This document shows, piece after piece, positions 20,385-25,423 of a stretch of DNA of 25,423 nucleotides. Origin of the DNA: Azolla pinnata (Eukaryota; Streptophyta; Polypodiopsida; Salviniales; Salviniaceae); the NCBI GenBank assembly GCA_037176905.1, contig JBBBWG010007291.1, forward strand, positions 1-25,423, written 5' to 3'. Each line of letters begins with the position of its first letter. The first letter of the stretch is position 1. The position numbers and the translations under genes were made by a program. The notes below the pieces were generated by a model that saw only the letters and a list, made by a program, of their open reading frames with translations, was not told where the DNA came from and did no database searches.

Positions 20385-21091
20385 TTTGGTATCAGAGTGC
20401 GGGTTTGTCCGCTGCAGGCCGTCATCTGCTGCTACTAACTTCCTACTGTATTCAGCTCAGTGTGGACGTCAAGAGCGTGTGGTTTGGAGAAGATTCAAGA
20501 CAGTTACAACTATCCGTAACTTTCTGACCGACGATTAAAGATTCGAGCTTTCTGAGAGTTTTTTGTGATGTCTTCCGTTGTGCAACACATCATCGTGTTC
20601 GCCTCGACGTCAGGAAGAGAATGTAAGCAACGACAATGGATTTGGAGCAACCCACAGGGAGTTACGACCGTTTTACTGCAATCTGCAGTAAAACACTCTA
20701 TCGTGATCTAATCCGTGTAGTCTACGATTAGATCGTGATTCCGACAGTCGTACTCTCTTTGATAGTGCTTTGTACACCCGTCGGGCAAAGCTAGAGGCCT
20801 GTGCTCAGTCCATGTAGAAGTACTTTGGCCGAAATCCGCATCAAATGAGTACGACTCGTTCTTCTACAGACTAGGCGTAATAGTCCGATTTCGACTCGGA
20901 CTTCGACAACATGGTTCGTACTCACTTCGGACAGAGCCGTCGTGCTCGTGCCCACTCCGAGTAGAACCGTAACCCCCTTCACGTTCGTGTCCAACTCAAT
21001 TAGACCGCATTCCGGGCAGACTGCAGTGCAGTCGTACTCACCCACTGTCGTAACCAGTCTAGACAGAACTAGGGACGAGTCTTCCCGACAA
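20385..21091 (+). other. Leader of the first plus-strand copia element (707 bp)
   Basis: It begins with the primer-binding site at 20387-20398 and runs to the gag start. It contains the hairpin at 20670-20694 and a single unit of the leader minisatellite (about 20978-21070), making it the shortest of the three leaders. Confidence 0.75.
20670..20694 (+). promoter_or_regulatory. Conserved leader hairpin, perfect copy
   Basis: GTTTTACTGCA, ATC, TGCAGTAAAAC form a perfect 11-bp stem with a 3-nt loop. It is 286 bp after the LTR and directly follows CACAGGGAGTTACGACC, which is shared with the other plus-strand copy. The half-palindrome TGCA closes the loop. Confidence 0.65.
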
Positions 21092-21928
21092 ATGGCTTCG
21101 ACATCCGGCTCATCCGAGATGAGTTTAAGGAAGTTCGACGGGACGAACTTCAACTTCTAGAAGGAGCAGATGCAGGACTATCTTATAGTCCGCGGCCAGA
21201 TCCATCCAATAGAACATGAGAAGGCTCCGACAACATACAAGCCGGAAGAATGGACGAAGCTGGACCGGGTAGCCTGTGCTACCATTCGGATGCATCTGTC
21301 GGAATCAGTGTACTACACAGTTCAGTCATGTACGACAACAAAAGAATTGTGGAAGAATATGTCGGACACATATGAGAAAAAGGTGGTCGCTACAAAGATT
21401 TATTTGATACGACGCCTTTACAACTTGCAGATGAAGGAATCCGACTCGACCACAACTCACCTGAACGAGTACGAAGGAATCATTTCCCAGCTGTCAGCAC
21501 AAGGGATGAAGATCGACGATGAGCTGAAAGCTCTACTGCTGATGAGTAGCCTTCCACCGTCCTGGGAAACCTTCGTCACGACCGTATGCAACACATCTGC
21601 TACGGCCGTGAAGTACTCCGAGATTACGAGCTCCATTCTGTCTGAATACGCTCAGAGGAAAACGTTCGTTCAGAACTTGGCAAGTGAAGCATACACCGTA
21701 CAGAGTACGGGTGATCGACAACAACATCGTGGAAGAAGTTCCTCGCGCGGGCCGAACGCGACGAGAAACCGAAGTAAGTCTAGGGATTTACGGACGTGCA
21801 ATTATTGCAAGCAACCTGGACACGTCAAGGCCGACTGCCGAGCCCTCAAAGCGAAGAACGAAAAATTTCAGCAAAAGGGCAATCGTACGAAGGAGGTGAA
21901 CTTCTGCGGTTCATCTTCTAGGGATTGA
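21092..21928 (+). pseudogene. Copia gag, interrupted by one TAG codon
   Basis: The start is ATG at 21092 (MASTSGSSEMSLRKFDGTNF). Codon 23 is TAG (21158-21160) where the minus-strand copy has Trp (NFNFWKEQ). After this stop the frame is open to 21928: the capsid domain (YTVQSCTTTKELWKNMSDTY, KIYLIRRLYNLQMKESDS, LLMSSLPPSWETFVTTVCNT), then an intact CX2CX4HX4C zinc knuckle (CNYCKQPGHVKADC, 21797-21838), then KAKNEKFQQKGNRTKEVNFC. A stop follows FCGSSSRD, before protease, where the minus-strand copy continues. Gag is the structural shell protein of the element. Confidence 0.88.
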
Positions 21929-22398
21929 CGGCACACAACCGGAGCTACTATGGAGGATGATCCGAACATCCTCACTGTGGAGAGCATGACCGAAGCAGAA
22001 GTTCTGCTCATGACAGAGGAAGCCACCAGCTGGCCACTCGACTCAGGTGCCTCTTACCAAGTAACTCCGTTCTGATTGTAATTCCGACAATATACGACTC
22101 GAAGTTTCGATTCTATACGAGTCGGAAATTCGCAGCATTGTGCGGATATCGGCATTGGTACAGTACCCGAAAGGTTGAGCTCTACAATCGTACTCCACGA
22201 TGTTCGACACGTCCCGGGGCTTTCAAGGTCGCTCATTTCGGTGGGACAACTTGACGAAGCAGGCATCCGTGCCAGCTTCTCGTTAGGAGGGTGGAGTCTC
22301 CACAAAGGGAACCTCTTACTTGCTCGTGGCCTGAAGATACATTCACTGTATCCTTTGTATGCCGCACTCAGAGAGGGTGACTTATTCCTCGTGGATAT
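21929..22398 (+). pseudogene. Copia protease and GAG-pre-integrase remnant, truncated at 22398
   Basis: After the gag stop, the sequence reads DDPNILTVESMTEAEVLL, then SWPLDSGASYQVTPF with the catalytic DSGAS (about 22030-22060), then a stop. The GAG-pre-integrase part follows (TIVLHDVRHVPGLSRSLIS, WSLHKGNLLLARG, LREGDLFLVDI). It ends exactly where the next LTR begins (GTGGATAT then TGTCGAATG), before the zinc-binding WHGRLGH region seen in the minus-strand copy. Integrase, reverse transcriptase and RNase H are absent. Confidence 0.85.
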
Positions 22399-22744
22399 TG
22401 TCGAATGTGGGTATCTAATGGCCGTATTCACACTGTCCATAAGTGGACGAGCCATATTTGTAATATGCCGGAAAGGCTTGTGCCTTAGCTTGGGGATATA
22501 AATACCAATCTTGTATGGTCGTACAAAGTTGGTTGCTCCAACTTCAGATAATAGAAGGTTTCTATTTTGTGCCTATCTCTCTATCTCCCTCTCTCTCGTG
22601 TCTTTGCCGCCATTACTGAGCGCCTCAGGTCTGAAGCTTCCTCCTTCAGATCTGATCTTCTCTCTATGCTAATCCACATCTTGACACCTCTACCATACTG
22701 CTGGGAGGTAGTGCCTTGTTCCGCTTGACGGCCTCATCACAACA
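22399..22744 (+). mobile_element. Copia LTR of the second plus-strand element
   Basis: This 346-bp LTR starts TGTCGAATGTGGGTATC and ends CATCACAACA, with TATAAATA at about 22497-22504. A TGGTATTAGAGC primer-binding site follows at 22747-22758. It abuts the broken pol of the element to its left. It could be that element's 3' LTR after internal deletion, or the 5' LTR of a nested insertion. Confidence 0.9.
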
Positions 22745-23031
22745 TTTGGTATTAGAGCGCGGTTCATCCGTTGCAGGTCGTCGTCTACTGCTACTACCTT
22801 CCTGCTGTATTCAGCTCGGCGTGGACGTCAAGAGCGTGCATGCGGTATAGAGAAGATTTAATACAGTTACGGCCATCCGTAACTTCCGACCCACGAAGTA
22901 AAGACTTCAGTCTACTGAGAGCTTTCGGTGACGTCTTTTGCTGTGCGACACATCATTGTGTTCGACTCGATGTTAGGGAGAGAACAAAAAATACGGGACT
23001 GGTCTTGGAGCAACCCACAGGGAGTTACGAC

Positions 23032-23059
23032 CGTTTTCACTGCAGTCTGCAGTAAAACG
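23032..23059 (+). promoter_or_regulatory. Conserved leader hairpin, one-base bulge
   Basis: CGTTTTCACTGCA, GTC, TGCAGTAAAACG form a stem equivalent to that at 20670-20694, with one extra C bulged in the left arm. It follows CAACCCACAGGGAGTTACGA. Confidence 0.6.
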
Positions 23060-23356
23060 CTTTATCGCGATCTAGCTTGTGCAGTGTACGACTAGACCAC
23101 GATTCCGACAATCGTACTCTCTTTGACAGTACTTTGTACACACTTCGGGCCGAGCCAGTGGCTTGTGCTCACTCCGTGTAGAAGTACTTTGGCCGAAATC
23201 CGTTTCAGAAGAGTTAGTACGACTCGTTCTTCCACGGACTAGGTGTAAAAGTCCAATTTCGACTCGGACTTCAGCGACACGGTTCGTACGCACTTCGGGC
23301 AGAGTCGTGGTACTTGTGTCCACTCCGAGTAGAACCGTCATCGCCAACCCCGACAA

Positions 23357-23735
23357 GTTCGTGTCCAACTCGGTTAGGCTGCATTCGGGTAGACTGTAGT
23401 GCAGTCATACTCACCCGCAGTCGTCACCACTTCTGACAAAACTTCCGCCTCCGACAAGTTCGTGTCCAACTCGGTTAGACCGCATTCGGGTAGACTACAG
23501 TGCAGTCGTACTCACCTGCGGTTGTAGCCACTTCGGACAGAACTATTACGTTCGTGCTCAACTTAGTTAGATCGCATTCGGGTAGACTACAGTGCAGTCG
23601 TATTCACCCGCGGTTGTAACCACTCCGGGCAGAACTACCACATTCGTGTCCAACTCGGTTAGACTGCATTCAGGTAGTCTGTAGTGCAGTTGTACTCACC
23701 CGCAGTCGTAATCACATCGGACATAACTATGGACA
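23357..23735 (+). repeat. Leader minisatellite, four units of 92-101 bp
   Basis: GTTCGTGTCCAACTCGGTTAG-like starts fall at 23357, 23458, 23550 and 23642, giving spacings of 101, 92 and 92 bp. Each unit carries GCATTCGGGTAGACTACAGT, then a GCAGTCGTACTCACC segment, then CACTTCGGACAGAACT-like sequence. It ends a few bases before the gag start. Confidence 0.88.
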
Positions 23736-23749
23736 AACCTTCCCGACAA

Positions 23750-24570
23750 ATGGCTTCAACATCCGGCTCATCCTGAGATGAGCATAAGAAAGTTCGACGG
23801 GACAAACTTCAACTTCTAGAAGGAACAGATGCAGGACTATCTCATAGTCCGTGGCTACATTGATCCAATAGAGCATGACACGGCTCCGGCAACATACAAG
23901 CCGGACGTTGGACAAAGCTGGACCGGGTAGCTCGTGCTACCATCTGAATGCATCTATCTGAATCCATGTATTACACGGTTCAATCGTGTACGACAGCGAA
24001 AGAATTGTGGAAGACTTTGTCGGACACATACGAAAAGAAGGTGGCCGCTACGAAGATTTATTTAATACGACGCCTTTACAACCTGCGGATGAAAGAGTTT
24101 GACTCGATCACGGCTCACCTGAACGACTATGAAGGAGTTATTTCCAAGCTCTCAGCACAAGGAATGACGATCGACGATGAGCTGAAAGCTCTACTGCTGA
24201 TGAGTAGCCTTCCACCGTCTTGGGAAACCTTCTATGCAACACGTCTGCCGTGGCCGTGAAGTACTCCGAAACTACGAGCTCCATTCTTTCTAAAGACGCT
24301 CGGAGGAAAACATTCCTTTAGAACTCGGCGAGTGAAGCCTACACCGTATAGAGTATGGGTGATTGACAACAACATCGTGGAAGAAGTTCCTCGCGCGGGC
24401 CGAACGCGATGAGAAACTGAAGCAACTCCAGGGGTTCACTGACGTGCAACTATTGCAAGAAATCCGGACACATCAAGGCCGACTGCCGAGCCCTCAAAGC
24501 GAAAAACGAAAAATTTCGACAAAAGGGCAATCGTACTGAGCAGGTGAACTTCTGCGGTTCATCTTCTATG
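23750..24570 (+). pseudogene. Copia gag, frameshifted and stopped
   Basis: The start ATG at 23750 gives MASTSGSS, then an extra T (CATCCTGAG for CATCCGAG) shifts the frame. TAG at 23817-23819 replaces Trp in the NFNFW motif, as in the copy at 21092. The longest clean part (23948-24259) encodes YYTVQSCTTAKELWKTLSDT and LLMSSLPPSWETF. Deletions follow near 24233. The zinc knuckle CNYCKKSGHIKADC (24445-24486) is intact. Confidence 0.85.
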
Positions 24571-25165
24571 ACTTTCCGACGCATAAGCGGAGATACTACG
24601 GAGGATAATCCGAACATCCTCACTGTGGAGAGCAAGACCGAAGCAGAAGTTTTGCTTACGACGGAGGAAGCCACTAGCACGTAACTCCGTTCTGATCGCA
24701 ATTCCGACAGTATACGGCTCGAAGTTTCGAACCTGTACGCGTCGGAAATTCGCAGCATTGTGCAGTCGTCGACATCGGCACAGTAGAGCTTAGCCTTCCG
24801 GGTGGCTCTACGATCGTACTCCACGATGTTCGGCACATCCCAGAGCTATCAAGGTCGCTAATCTTGGTGGGACAACTCGAAGAAGCAGGCATCCGTGCCA
24901 GCTTCTTGTCAGGAGGGTTAAGTCTCCACAAAGGGAACCTCCTACTTGCTCGTGGTCCGAAGATACACTCGTTGTATCCTCTGTATGTCACGCTCAGAGA
25001 GGGTGACTTATTTGTCGTGGATATTTCGGTGTAATCACTATGGCATGGAAAACTCGGCCACCTGAGCAAAGCCGGCATCACGTACCTATCCAAGGCCGAC
25101 TACATTCCCAAGTTCTCCTTCTCCAACCATCAGTTTTGCGAGCATTGCCAGTACGGCAAGCAAGT
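24571..25165 (+). pseudogene. Copia protease (active site deleted) and GAG-pre-integrase remnant
   Basis: The protease lead-in reads NILTVESKTEAEVLLTTEEA, then loses about 29 bp near 24680 that in the other copies encode the catalytic DSGAS box. The GAG-pre-integrase follows with TIVLHDVRHIPELSRS and a zinc-domain piece (LGHLSKAGITYLSKADYIPK, then FCEHCQYGKQ). A TAA interrupts DISV. The element sequence stops at about 25165 after GGCAAGCAAGT, where unrelated DNA begins. Confidence 0.83.
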
Positions 25166-25262
25166 GCAAGAAATTATTAAGAGCATTAGGCTTCCCCTGG
25201 ATTTGAACCCAGGATCTCATACTACATGATAAAGAAACCTAACCATTGAAGTAGCTTATCAT
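25166..25262 (-). repeat. tRNA-like module (Pol III A and B boxes), minus strand
   Basis: On the minus strand TACTTCAATGG (25253-25243) is A-box-like and GGTTCAAATCC (25209-25199) is a perfect B-box, starting 44 bases apart. CCTGG and CCAGG flank the loop. It begins where the copia copy is broken. It is likely a tRNA-derived SINE-like piece; a degenerate tRNA gene is the alternative. Confidence 0.55.
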
Positions 25263-25317
25263 AACGTGAAATGTTAAAGGCTAGTTTTATATGATATATG
25301 ATTATTATATTTAGAGA

Positions 25318-25423
25318 AAACTCTGGAACTTTCTAGAACATTCTAGAACCTTCTAGAGTATCCTAGAATATCCTAGGAATAGAACATTCTAGAACCTTCT
25401 AGAGTATCCTAGAATATTCTAGG
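25318..25423. repeat. 46-bp tandem repeat of GAA/TTC pentamers, about two units, open at the window edge
   Basis: The unit is about 46 bp, starting GAACATTCTAGAACCTTCTA and continuing GAGTATCCTAGAATATCC. It is made of alternating nGAAn/nTTCn pentamers, the arrangement of heat-shock elements. The second unit runs to the end of the window, so the total copy number is unknown. Confidence 0.8.

Larger units (their letters stand above)
22745..23749 (+). other. Leader of the second plus-strand copia element (1005 bp)
   Basis: It begins with the primer-binding site and holds the hairpin (23032-23059) and four minisatellite units before gag. No coding sequence is assigned. Confidence 0.75.

Noticed and set aside
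23357..23735. CRISPR-like regular repeats
   Set aside because: Units of 92-101 bp abut each other with no unique spacers, and they lie in a retrotransposon leader of a plant genome; this is a minisatellite.
24450..25093. Long minus-strand open frames of 128 and 139 codons
   Set aside because: They are antisense to the plus-strand copia gag-protease remnant.

Overview
This window is nuclear DNA of a land plant. The evidence is a plant-type callose synthase gene with a GT-AG intron, Ty1/copia retrotransposons primed by plant initiator tRNA-Met, tRNA-like Pol III modules, and AT-rich intergenic DNA. The species cannot be fixed from the sequence; the callose synthase belongs to the intron-poor GSL1/GSL5 (CalS11/CalS12) type.

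Layout. (1) Positions 1-6407 hold minus-strand copia sequence of one family. A 5' LTR (6064-6407), a leader, gag, protease, integrase and reverse transcriptase run right to left. Gag is split by a foreign insert of about 600 bp (3991-4593). The reverse transcriptase joins directly, near 1166, to the integrase of a second copy that runs off the left edge. (2) Positions 6408-9327 are AT-rich intergenic DNA. They carry two diverged copies of a repeat ending in a tRNA-like module and a candidate solo LTR (7893-8571). (3) Positions 9328-15678, minus strand, hold the one clear host gene: a two-exon callose synthase of about 2056 residues with a 180-bp intron and large Gln and Glu tracts. (4) Positions 15679-20041 are AT-rich. 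They hold a terminal-inverted-repeat (MULE-like) element at 16602-17861, whose left TIR plus body is tandemly duplicated at 594 bp with only two differences noticed. (5) Positions 20042-25165, plus strand, hold two more broken copies of the same copia family arranged LTR-internal-LTR-internal. (6) Positions 25166-25423 hold a minus-strand tRNA-like module and a 46-bp repeat made of heat-shock-element-like pentamers.

How it fits together. The callose synthase appears intact and is the only gene here with a confident cellular role (beta-1,3-glucan synthesis at the plasma membrane). All three main copia copies are dead: stop codons, frameshifts, and lost active-site or zinc-knuckle residues. Comparing them still reveals family features: a conserved leader hairpin, a leader minisatellite whose copy number (1, 3, 4) largely explains leader length, a duplicated primer-binding site in one copy, and the same gag stop codon in two copies. 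No CRISPR array, bacterial operon or new enzymatic system was seen. The most novel material is repeat and retroelement architecture.
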